Of a DNA stretch of 6,404 bases, positions 1-5,144 are shown piece after piece (positions within the stretch are counted from its first letter, which is position 1; each line of letters opens with the position of its first letter). The position numbers and the translations under genes are program-made. The DNA lies in contig DAOWBJ010000105.1 in assembly GCA_030634125.1 (NCBI GenBank), positions 1 through 6,404 of the forward strand, given 5' to 3'. The notes below the pieces were generated by a model. The model saw only the letters and a program-made list of their open reading frames with translations. It searched no databases and was not told the origin of the DNA. This DNA is from Victivallales bacterium. Lineage in GTDB: Bacteria; Verrucomicrobiota; Lentisphaeria; Victivallales; Victivallaceae.

Positions 1-366
1 AAGATTTTGCGCCTCTATCCCTCAATGATAGCGACTATGAATATCAAACGCGACAATATGCTCACGGCTGCATCTGATCCGGCTTTGATGGCTACGGATC
101 TGGCTGAAAAACTAGTAGAATTGGGTGTACCGTTCAGAAACGCTCATCACCGCGTCGGTTCATTCGTCAAATGGTGCAAGGACAACAATAAAGCCCTGAA
201 CGCAACGACTCTCGAAGAAATGAAAATGAGTATTCCAGAAGCTACTGGTGAATTCCTCGAATTATTTTCACCCGAAAGCAGCGTAGCCAAACGCGAAATA
301 ACCGGTGCAACCGGTCCAAACGCAGTAGCGTCTCAAATAGCTTTCTGGAAAAAGCAGTTGGCGTAA
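1..366 (+). CDS. argH: Argininosuccinate lyase, C-terminal part (partial at the window's left edge)
   Basis: Argininosuccinate lyase splits argininosuccinate into arginine and fumarate, the last step of arginine synthesis, as a cytoplasmic homotetramer. The frame is open from the first base and ends at TAA 364-366, giving 121 residues of what is normally a protein of about 460, so only the C-terminal third is present and the catalytic signature lies outside the window. The match is to family-typical strings: MLTAASDPALMATDLAE near residues 20-36, GVPFRNAHHRVG about ten residues on, an SPESSVAKRE string, and a final helix ending WKKQLA. The SVA + (G)ATGPNAVASQIA segment corresponds to the usual SVA...GGTAP..V..QI tail. 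The internal TTG at 7 is not the true start. recO follows after 54 nt on the same strand with no clear terminator between, so the two may be co-transcribed. I see no defect in the visible part. Confidence 0.9.
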   Translation, partial: KILRLYPSMIATMNIKRDNMLTAASDPALMATDLAEKLVELGVPFRNAHHRVGSFVKWCKDNNKALNATTLEEMKMSIPEATGEFLELFSPESSVAKREITGATGPNAVASQIAFWKKQLA

Positions 367-420
367 ATCCCTGTAGGGGAACATTCTATATCTCATTATT
401 AAAAAAAGAAATAGGAAATA

Positions 421-1068
421 ATGTCAAAGTCGCTTGAAACTACCAATGTTCTAATTTTGCGGAAGATGCCGTACAAGGAGAGCAGTTTAATCCTTGGAAC
501 TCTTAGTGCCGAATTCGGCAAAATTGATCTCATCGCCAAAGGCGCTCGCAAATTATCAAAAAAACAATTTCCCGCTTTTGATCTTTTCCGCGAGGTGCAG
601 GTAACTTTTCCTCATAATGGAAAAGATAATCTCCATAGCGCGACTAACGCTGAATTAATCCAAAGTAATGATTCGCTCGCCAATATTCCCGAAAATTTCG
701 AAACAGCAAGCAAAATAGCTGATTTCATATTAAAAAATTCCGCTCCAGACCTGCCGTCTCCATTAGTCTACGACGCTATGCGAAATATCCTGCGCAACTG
801 GGCATTGCAGGGAGATAAACAAGAATTTCCATGGACAAGCCGGCAGTGTTCAGTAATAATAAAGACAAGTTATCTCTATGAAAACGGCCTGTTGCCTGAC
901 CTCGGCGAGCCTAAAACGAAACAAGCCTACCAACAGCAGCAAATCATCGAATCCATAATAGAATGCGGCAACGAAGGAACTCCCCTCCCCGACTTAAACG
1001 ATGCCTGGTGGACTCAACTGAACAAATGGCTAAATCAACTAATCAAACACCACCAGTTGAAGTATTAG
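421..1068 (+). CDS. recO: DNA repair protein RecO
   Basis: RecO works with RecR (and RecF) to load RecA onto SSB-coated single-stranded DNA and to anneal strands during gap repair. The 215-residue product opens with the family's OB-fold region: ETTNVLILRKMPYKESSLIL at residues 6-25, then FGKIDLIAKGARK at 32-44, which matches the usual (E)HGK...(A)KGARR signature. Residues from about 83 onward are helical, as in the RecO C-terminal domain. The length is slightly below the usual 230-260. Only two cysteines are visible (C143, C182), so the four-cysteine zinc site found in some RecO proteins is absent. The ATG at 421 is chosen because the family similarity starts there and an AGGA lies at 413-416, although its spacing (4 nt) is short. 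The gene follows argH by 54 nt and converges on the NYN gene, with 44 nt between the stop codons. Confidence 0.85.
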   Translation: MSKSLETTNVLILRKMPYKESSLILGTLSAEFGKIDLIAKGARKLSKKQFPAFDLFREVQVTFPHNGKDNLHSATNAELIQSNDSLANIPENFETASKIADFILKNSAPDLPSPLVYDAMRNILRNWALQGDKQEFPWTSRQCSVIIKTSYLYENGLLPDLGEPKTKQAYQQQQIIESIIECGNEGTPLPDLNDAWWTQLNKWLNQLIKHHQLKY

Positions 1069-1112
1069 AAGAAGGTTCAGCAAATTTTACCGGGCGTAAG
1101 ATTTTATTAAAA

Positions 1113-1793
1113 TTACTTTTTAATTTGTTTATTATTATTATTAAAAAAAACAGAAGTTAAACCATCAATATGCTCAAATAGTTGTGGATGAATTGGATTC
1201 CACATAGGATCTAAAATAAAATCTATTCCTTCACGTCGTGCAAGTTTTGCCGCAGGGACAAAATCTCCGTCTCCAGCAATCAGAATAATCGTATCAATAT
1301 GTTTTTTCAATGCTAATGAAGTAATATCAACTCCAATTTTCATATCAACTTGCTTTTGTCTAAAGTTAGGGATAATATCTTTTTCCGGATCCAAGTCATC
1401 TATTGAAATTTTCTTTTGGAGAAGTTCTTTTATTTTTTGTGGAGAAATTAGCCATTTATGATCTTGGTTTGCATGAAGATAACCAAGTCGTAATGCAACC
1501 TTTCGTTGTTCTCGTAATTTTTCATGAAATGCAACACGGAATTTATAATTATTCGAGTTTTTAAATTGAATAAAACGTCCAGACAAGGGATTGTGCATTC
1601 CATTTTCATAAGGGGAACAATCATAGAAAAAGATTCTATAAATTTCTCTCCTTGCTTTTACTGCATGTTTACGGCACATTGCGTGTAGAACTTTAATAAC
1701 ATATTCCGGCTTGTTATTATTAGTATTTCTTGATAAGCGATTAAACCTTTTTAGAAAAAACTCTCCATCAACTAAAATAGCAACTTTTTTCAT
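1113..1793 (-). CDS. Solitary NYN-domain (PIN-like, LabA/DUF88-type) putative ribonuclease
   Basis: This 226-residue protein has the motif layout of NYN domains, metal-dependent PIN-like nucleases that mostly act on RNA. The first strand, KKVAILVDGEFF, carries the first acidic residue (D9). QVDMKIGVDI carries D150 and D156, and IAGDGDFVPAAKLAR carries D175 and D177 followed by the conserved helix. These are the expected acidic cluster and all are present. No OST-HTH, RNA-binding or membrane region follows, so it is a single-domain protein. A strong AGGAGAGGA lies 16 to 8 nt before the ATG at 1793. The C-terminus ends in an asparagine run encoded by an AAT repeat, then KQIKK. The gene is visibly more AT-rich than argH, eno or the isomerase, consistent with later acquisition. 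It converges with recO and has a structured leader described separately. The fold assignment is firm; the substrate and biological role are not known from sequence. Confidence 0.8.
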   Translation of the reverse strand: MKKVAILVDGEFFLKRFNRLSRNTNNNKPEYVIKVLHAMCRKHAVKARREIYRIFFYDCSPYENGMHNPLSGRFIQFKNSNNYKFRVAFHEKLREQRKVALRLGYLHANQDHKWLISPQKIKELLQKKISIDDLDPEKDIIPNFRQKQVDMKIGVDITSLALKKHIDTIILIAGDGDFVPAAKLARREGIDFILDPMWNPIHPQLFEHIDGLTSVFFNNNNKQIKK

Positions 1794-1807
1794 TTGTCCT
1801 CTCCTAT

Positions 1808-1870
1808 AAAAAAAATGCCTCGTGGATCCGCAAGCACGCTTTAATGATTTGTGCCAGCTACACCAGAGGC
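1808..1870 (-). terminator. Hairpin with U8 tract just upstream of the NYN gene's ribosome binding site (attenuator-like)
   Basis: Read on the minus strand, GCCTC (1870-1866) pairs with GAGGC (1821-1817), GTG pairs with CAC just inside, and an inner stem 1858-1851/1837-1830 forms six Watson-Crick pairs, one G-U and one T-T mismatch around a 13-nt loop. Eight T residues follow (1815-1808), and the AGGAGAGGA ribosome binding site begins only two bases later. The inner stem is better on the minus strand (on the plus strand it has A-A and A-C mismatches), which supports a minus-strand RNA. A terminator-like hairpin inside a leader is the layout of transcription attenuation, or of a small RNA followed by read-through into the nuclease gene. 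No known riboswitch class was recognised. Confidence 0.5.
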
Positions 1871-1887
1871 GCTATAATTGTATTTTT

Positions 1888-1919
1888 ATGGTATAATTTA
1901 AATGTTTTAAATGTACCAT
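1888..1919. repeat. 32-bp near-perfect dyad at the probable NYN transcription start
   Basis: ATGGTA at 1888-1893 is the inverted partner of TACCAT at 1914-1919, and inside them ATTTAAA (1896-1902) is the exact inverse of TTTAAAT (1906-1912) around a TGT centre. In all 13 pairs form, with a 2-nt/1-nt bulge. It starts about 8 bases downstream of the candidate -10 box, so it could be a repressor operator or the first hairpin of the transcript. On the minus strand it contains two abutting copies of ACATTTAAA. Confidence 0.5.
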
Positions 1920-1926
1920 TAAGGAT

Positions 1927-1954
1927 AGTATACAAGTTTTTTTTATAAAAACAA
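1927..1954 (-). promoter_or_regulatory. Candidate sigma-70-type promoter for the NYN gene
   Basis: On the minus strand TTGTTT (1954-1949) and TATACT (1932-1927) are separated by 16 nt. Transcription would start near 1920 and give a leader of about 127 nt containing the dyad and the U8 hairpin. The region is very AT-rich, so chance matches are likely. The position relative to the dyad is the main support. Confidence 0.35.
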
Positions 1955-2016
1955 CCTTTTTATTGACTTTTTAGTATATTTTGTCATCATTTACCTATAA
2001 AATAAACGTCAACCGC

Positions 2017-2081
2017 AAAATCCGAAAGCCGAAGCCTCTGCTTGAATCATATTTTGAAATGATGTTTTAGCGACCGTTACT
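2017..2081 (-). repeat. Degenerate copy of the enolase 3' end plus terminator
   Basis: Aligned by hand against 2971-3036, about 49 of 65 positions match with a single one-base gap. The matched stretch spans the TTCG-loop hairpin (here 2022-2043, with weaker pairing and only a four-T tract), the spacer with TGAAATGATG, a TAA (2067-2069) aligned with the enolase stop codon, and about four codons before it. It lies just downstream of the Ig-like/DUF4019 gene and may serve as a weak terminator for it. Both copies have the same orientation and lie about 954 bp apart. Confidence 0.6.
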
Positions 2082-2108
2082 GATTACTTTTAAAACTGGA
2101 CATCGTTT

Positions 2109-2891
2109 TTATTTAATGTAGTATCCGGATACCCGCCACTTTCCATCTTTGGCCAACATTGGCGTAATTGTTTCAATTGCAGATTTCTTGTTTTTAAACG
2201 AGCTCTTAAATCGGATTATAACATACTTACCCTTTGGGGCGCCCGGCAGGGATGTGCGATAGTGTTTTGCTATAAGCTTCCGAGAGATATTTTTTCCGAG
2301 CGGCTTTCTGACTTTTTGCAGTGCCTGATTCCATTGTTTTTCCGAAACCGCCGATTTAAAAACCGCTGCGGTTTCTTTCCAACTTTCCTTGTATTTACCG
2401 TTATCAATCAATGTCAACCAGGTGTTGGCGGCTGAAACAGCGGCTTTTTCAGCACTGTGTTTCAATGCTGAAGTTACTTTGTTCATAGTCTGAAATACAA
2501 GTAGATACGGCGGAGCCGGATTATTTTCCGTGTCCCTGAATGAATTTAATTTACCCGAGTTTATCCAAATTACATAAGTTTTCCCGGGTTCCAGCGTTAC
2601 TGGAAGCACGCAGGTGCGTTTGTCATTCAAATACCGTATGTTTTTGCCTGCCTTCGGAAAGGTATCCGGGGACTGGCTGCACCATGCCCACATATTTTTT
2701 GTCATCATGTCTTTGCTGAAAGTAACAGTAATTTCCTTGAGAGCCGGATCAACTTTTGTATCTCCCGCACGGGGTACAGTCTTCACGACTGACGGCGGCA
2801 TTATTTTAACAGTGATTTTTGTTTTATTCTGAGCTCCGGCAATACCCGTCAAAATGGTCATCATCAACAATATTCCAATATATTTCATCAT
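2109..2891 (-). CDS. Secreted protein: signal peptide, SbsA Ig-like domain, DUF4019 domain
   Basis: A 260-residue exported protein of unknown specific function. Residues 1-20 form a signal peptide: one lysine, a hydrophobic stretch of about 12, and a GAGAQ-type end suggesting type I cleavage near residue 20. Residues about 32-137 resemble an SbsA-type bacterial Ig-like domain: VVKTVPRAGDTKVDPALKEITVTFSKDM, then LEPGKTYVIWINSGKLNSFRD and PPYLLVFQT. Residues about 147-260 match the DUF4019 pattern: AANTWLTLIDNGKYKESW early, a central RKPLG, and KWRVSGYYI at the C-terminus. The two cysteines C71 and C94 are in the Ig-like domain and could pair outside the cytoplasm. The first of two adjacent ATGs is preferred because AGGAG sits 7 nt before it. 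It lies 130 nt downstream of eno, past a terminator, so it is probably transcribed separately. Domain calls are by eye; the role, probably in the cell envelope, is inferred from the signal peptide only. Confidence 0.75.
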   Translation of the reverse strand: MMKYIGILLMMTILTGIAGAQNKTKITVKIMPPSVVKTVPRAGDTKVDPALKEITVTFSKDMMTKNMWAWCSQSPDTFPKAGKNIRYLNDKRTCVLPVTLEPGKTYVIWINSGKLNSFRDTENNPAPPYLLVFQTMNKVTSALKHSAEKAAVSAANTWLTLIDNGKYKESWKETAAVFKSAVSEKQWNQALQKVRKPLGKNISRKLIAKHYRTSLPGAPKGKYVIIRFKSSFKNKKSAIETITPMLAKDGKWRVSGYYIK

Positions 2892-2926
2892 CTGGTATCT
2901 CCTTATTAAGAATTAATCTGTTAAAT

Positions 2927-2955
2927 AAAATAAAGTGTTAATAAGCGATTTGCAA
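2927..2955 (-). promoter_or_regulatory. Candidate promoter of the Ig-like/DUF4019 gene
   Basis: On the minus strand TTGCAA (2955-2950) and TATTTT (2932-2927) are 17 nt apart. They lie just after the enolase terminator and about 36-64 nt before the start codon. This fits a separate transcription unit, but the -10 box is poor and the context AT-rich. Confidence 0.3.
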
Positions 2956-2966
2956 ACAAAAATTAC

Positions 2967-2997
2967 AAAAAAAAAGCGGAGACCGAAGCCACCGCTT
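2967..2997 (-). terminator. Rho-independent terminator of eno, with UUCG tetraloop
   Basis: On the minus strand AAGCGG (2997-2992) pairs with CCGCTT (2979-2974). A T-T mismatch and GGC/GTC pairs continue the stem to a TTCG tetraloop (2987-2984). A run of T residues (2975-2967) follows directly. It begins 24 nt after the enolase stop codon. The stem, stable loop and U tract make this the clearest terminator in the window. Confidence 0.85.
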
Positions 2998-3021
2998 AAA
3001 ACATTTTTTTGAAATGATGTC

Positions 3022-4296
3022 TTAGGAGCCGTATCTTGCGCAGTCGCCAAGCATTTCTTCGATACGAAGCAATTGATTGTATTTGCAGATACGATCAGTT
3101 CTGGACATAGAACCAGTTTTGATTTGTCCAGCATTAACCGCTACCGCGATGTCAGCAATTGTTGTATCTTCAGTTTCACCTGAACGGTGAGAAACTACTG
3201 CTGTATAACCAGCTTTGTGAGCCATTTCAATGGCATCGAGAGTTTCAGTCAATGTACCGATCTGGTTAACTTTGATGAGGATAGAGTTGGCAGCGCCCAT
3301 GTCAATACCTTTTTTCAGGTAATCAACGTTAGTTACGAACAAGTCGTCGCCAACGATTTGACATTTGTCGCCGATTTTGTCTGTGAGGACTTTCCAGCCG
3401 TCCCAGTCGTTTTCATCCATACCGTCTTCGATTGAATCAATCGGGTATTTACTAATGAGTCCGGCTAAGTAATCAGCTTGCTCTGCAGCATTACGTTTTT
3501 TGCCGTTTTCGCCTTCGAACTTAGCGTAATTGTAAACGCCGTTTTCGCAGAATTCAGAAGCCGCGCAGTCTAAAGCGATTGTTACATCTGAACCAGCTTT
3601 GTAACCGGCTTTTTCAATAGCGGCGAGGATGCTGTCGAGAGCTTCTTCAGTACCGCCGGAGAAATTAGGAGCGAAACCACCTTCGTCGCCAACCGCAGTG
3701 CTCAAGCCTTTAGCTTTGAGAATGCTTTTCAAGCTATGGAAAACTTCAGCACCCATGCGGAGACCTTCACTGAAACAAGGAGCGCCGACCGGACGGATCA
3801 TGAATTCCTGAAAAGCTATAGGAGCGTCAGAGTGTGAACCGCCATTGATGATGTTCATCATTGGAACAGGCAGAACTTTACCGTTAACTCCGCCGATATA
3901 ACGGAAGAGAGGCAGTTCGAGGTAATTTGCCGCGGCGTGCGCGCAAGCCAGGGAAACACCAAGAATAGCGTTAGCGCCGAGGTTACTTTTAGTAGCAGTA
4001 CCATCGAGTTCGAGCATAGCCTGATCGATACCAACCTGGTCCAATACATTCATGCCTTCGAGTTCAGGAAATATTTTTTCGTTAACGTTTTCAACAGCTT
4101 GGAGAACGCCTTTTCCGCCGAAGCGTTTCGGGTCGCCGTCGCGTAATTCGAGAGCTTCGTTTTCGCCGGTTGACGCGCCTGATGGAACGGCCGCGGAACC
4201 AACAACACCGCTGTCAAGTTCTACTTCTACTTCGATTGTCGGATTGCCGCGTGAGTCGATAATTTCACGAGCGTGGATATCATAAATAATTGACAT
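3022..4296 (-). CDS. eno: Enolase (phosphopyruvate hydratase)
   Basis: Enolase interconverts 2-phosphoglycerate and phosphoenolpyruvate in glycolysis as a cytoplasmic, magnesium-dependent enzyme. The 424-residue product is full length (the family is typically 410-435) and retains every key residue visible by motif. SGASTG at 39-44 is the mobile substrate loop. GDEGGFAP includes the general acid E205. The metal ligands are D243 (ALDCAASEF), E290 (SIEDGMDENDW) and D317 (VGDDLFVTN). The catalytic base is K342 (LIKVNQIGT), and H370-R371 lie in VVSHRSGETED with K393 in IKTGSMSRTDR. The ATG at 4296 follows GAGGA with a 9-nt spacer. It lies 31 nt downstream of the FKBP-type isomerase and is probably co-transcribed with it; the UUCG terminator ends the unit. 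The 3' end, including the last codons, has a degenerate second copy near 2017-2081. No anomaly is seen in the coding sequence. Confidence 0.97.
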   Translation of the reverse strand: MSIIYDIHAREIIDSRGNPTIEVEVELDSGVVGSAAVPSGASTGENEALELRDGDPKRFGGKGVLQAVENVNEKIFPELEGMNVLDQVGIDQAMLELDGTATKSNLGANAILGVSLACAHAAANYLELPLFRYIGGVNGKVLPVPMMNIINGGSHSDAPIAFQEFMIRPVGAPCFSEGLRMGAEVFHSLKSILKAKGLSTAVGDEGGFAPNFSGGTEEALDSILAAIEKAGYKAGSDVTIALDCAASEFCENGVYNYAKFEGENGKKRNAAEQADYLAGLISKYPIDSIEDGMDENDWDGWKVLTDKIGDKCQIVGDDLFVTNVDYLKKGIDMGAANSILIKVNQIGTLTETLDAIEMAHKAGYTAVVSHRSGETEDTTIADIAVAVNAGQIKTGSMSRTDRICKYNQLLRIEEMLGDCARYGS

Positions 4297-4327
4297 TGTT
4301 CATATTCCTCTGTTTAAGGGTTAATGT

Positions 4328-4954
4328 TTATTTAAAACCTAATAATTCAACTTCAAAAGTAAGCATAGCTCCGGGAGTAATCAAGTTACCCGCGCCGCGT
4401 TCGCCGTAAGCTAATTCCGAAGGAACAAATAATTTGTATTTACTACCGACGTTCATCAACTGCAGGGCTTCAGTCCACCCTTTAATTACTTGACCTACGC
4501 CAAATTCTATCGGCTCGCCGCGTTGGACGGAGCTGTCAAAAACTGTTCCGTCAAGCAATTTGCCTTCGTAGTGTACTTTTACTGTGTGGTCAGCGGACGG
4601 GCTGTCGCCTTCGCCTTCTTTCAACACGAGGTACTGTAAACCGCTTTCTGTAGTAATAACGCCTTCAGCGTCTTTGTTTTTTGCAAAAAAATCTTTTTCA
4701 GCAGCGGCGTTTTCTTCGACTTTACCAGCAGTAGCAGCATGTTGTTCAGCCTGCATTTCAGTCTGGAATGCCTGCATTATCGCAGCGTATTCTTCTTGTT
4801 CCAGGGCAGGTTTTCCGCCTGAAAGCATATCAGCCAAACCTTGCTTTACAGCTTCGACGTCTAATTCCAGAGGAATTTGCTTGAGGGACATAGCTACGTT
4901 AATACCGAGAGCGTAACTTGTCTTTTCTAATTCAGTTTTAATAGCTTTAGCCAT
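4328..4954 (-). CDS. FKBP-type peptidyl-prolyl cis-trans isomerase with N-terminal dimerisation domain (FklB/Mip type, cytoplasmic)
   Basis: This enzyme accelerates cis-trans isomerisation of proline bonds and acts as a folding helper. Residues 1 to about 90 are the helical FKBP N-terminal domain (KTSYALGINVAMSLK, then VEAVKQGLADMLSG), which forms dimers in Mip and FkpA relatives. Residues about 100-208 are the FKBP domain, starting TTESGLQYLVLKEGEG. Pocket residues are present: Y129 (KVHYEG), F139-D140 (GTVFDSS), F151, V156-I157 and W160 (GQVIKGW), Y183 (ELAYGERG) and F200. The N-terminus MAKAIKTELEKT has no signal peptide or lipobox, so unlike Mip or FkpA it should stay in the cytoplasm, as FklB does. 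The 208-residue length is normal. The ATG at 4954 has GGAG 8-11 nt upstream. It is first in a two-gene unit with eno; the functional reason for that pairing is not evident. The symbol is left blank because fklB versus fkpA naming cannot be settled by eye. Confidence 0.9.
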   Translation of the reverse strand: MAKAIKTELEKTSYALGINVAMSLKQIPLELDVEAVKQGLADMLSGGKPALEQEEYAAIMQAFQTEMQAEQHAATAGKVEENAAAEKDFFAKNKDAEGVITTESGLQYLVLKEGEGDSPSADHTVKVHYEGKLLDGTVFDSSVQRGEPIEFGVGQVIKGWTEALQLMNVGSKYKLFVPSELAYGERGAGNLITPGAMLTFEVELLGFK

Positions 4955-4996
4955 TGTATATCTCCGTTTAGTTTAAGGATTTCATTTGCAGTCCAT

Positions 4997-5024
4997 AAAT
5001 TACAGCAATATTGGCTAAAAGCAA
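4997..5024 (-). promoter_or_regulatory. Candidate promoter for the isomerase-eno unit
   Basis: On the minus strand TTGCTT (5024-5019) and TAATTT (5002-4997) are 16 nt apart, predicting a leader of roughly 36 nt before the ATG at 4954. It lies after the hairpin repeats, where a promoter for a separate unit is expected. The match to consensus is weak. Confidence 0.3.
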
Positions 5025-5045
5025 CCTGTAATTACAAAAGTATCC

Positions 5046-5087
5046 AAAAAAGTTTTTCACGGTTTTGCGGCTAAAATCGTGAAAAAC
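5046..5087 (-). terminator. Hairpin repeat copy 1, with T tract on the minus strand
   Basis: GTTTTTCACG (5052-5061) and CGTGAAAAAC (5078-5087) are perfect inverse arms, and TTTT/AAAA pairs inside bring the stem to about 15 pairs with a six-base loop. Six A residues on the + strand (5046-5051) give a T6 tract when read on the minus strand, so it could stop leftward transcription before it reaches the isomerase gene. It shares TTTTCACGGTTTTG with a second copy about 51 nt away. Confidence 0.5.
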
Positions 5088-5103
5088 ATCAAAAAAACAC
5101 TAT

Positions 5104-5143
5104 GTTTTCACGGTTTTGGCTCTAAAAACGTGAAGATTTTTTT
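5104..5143 (+). terminator. Hairpin repeat copy 2, with T7 tract on the plus strand
   Basis: TTCACG (5107-5112) pairs with CGTGAA (5129-5134), with TTTT/AAAA inside and a six-base loop. T residues at 5137-5143 follow on the + strand, the geometry of a rightward intrinsic terminator. No rightward gene precedes it within reach, so what it would terminate is unclear. It is a divergent copy of the hairpin at 5052-5087. Confidence 0.45.
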
Positions 5144-5144
5144 A

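Noticed and set aside
369..379. Small CCC/GGG hairpin between argH and recO as a terminator
   Set aside because: The stem is three or four pairs and no T tract follows, so it is unlikely to end transcription.
1101..1146. Bidirectional terminator between recO and the NYN gene
   Set aside because: The only inverted repeats here are made wholly of A and T, and they overlap the NYN coding end. They are too weak to call against the AT-rich background.
963..1160. 65-codon + strand frame overlapping the end of recO and the NYN 3' end
   Set aside because: It lies in a different frame of recO and runs into the AT-rich convergent gap. The product ends in a low-complexity tail and has no start signal.
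1817..1873. A tRNA gene in the NYN leader, suggested by GGTGTAGCTGG on the minus strand
   Set aside because: The sequence is only about 57 nt and lacks an anticodon arm, a proper T loop and a CCA end. It folds better as a single long hairpin with a U tract.
1849..1878. A + strand promoter (TTGTGC, 18 nt, TATAAT) in the gap before the Ig-like gene
   Set aside because: No + strand gene follows for several kilobases and the -35 match lies in the hairpin. It is treated as chance.
2913..3134. 73-codon minus-strand frame running across the eno 3' end and terminator
   Set aside because: It overlaps eno out of frame and reads through the UUCG terminator; there is no supporting motif.
3187..4285. 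Several short + and - strand frames inside eno
   Set aside because: All are alternative-frame shadows of an intact enolase with complete catalytic residues.
4584..4916. 110-codon + strand open frame opposite the isomerase gene
   Set aside because: It is antisense to a well-supported FKBP gene, has a serine/cysteine-rich product typical of a shadow frame, and lacks a ribosome binding site or family match.
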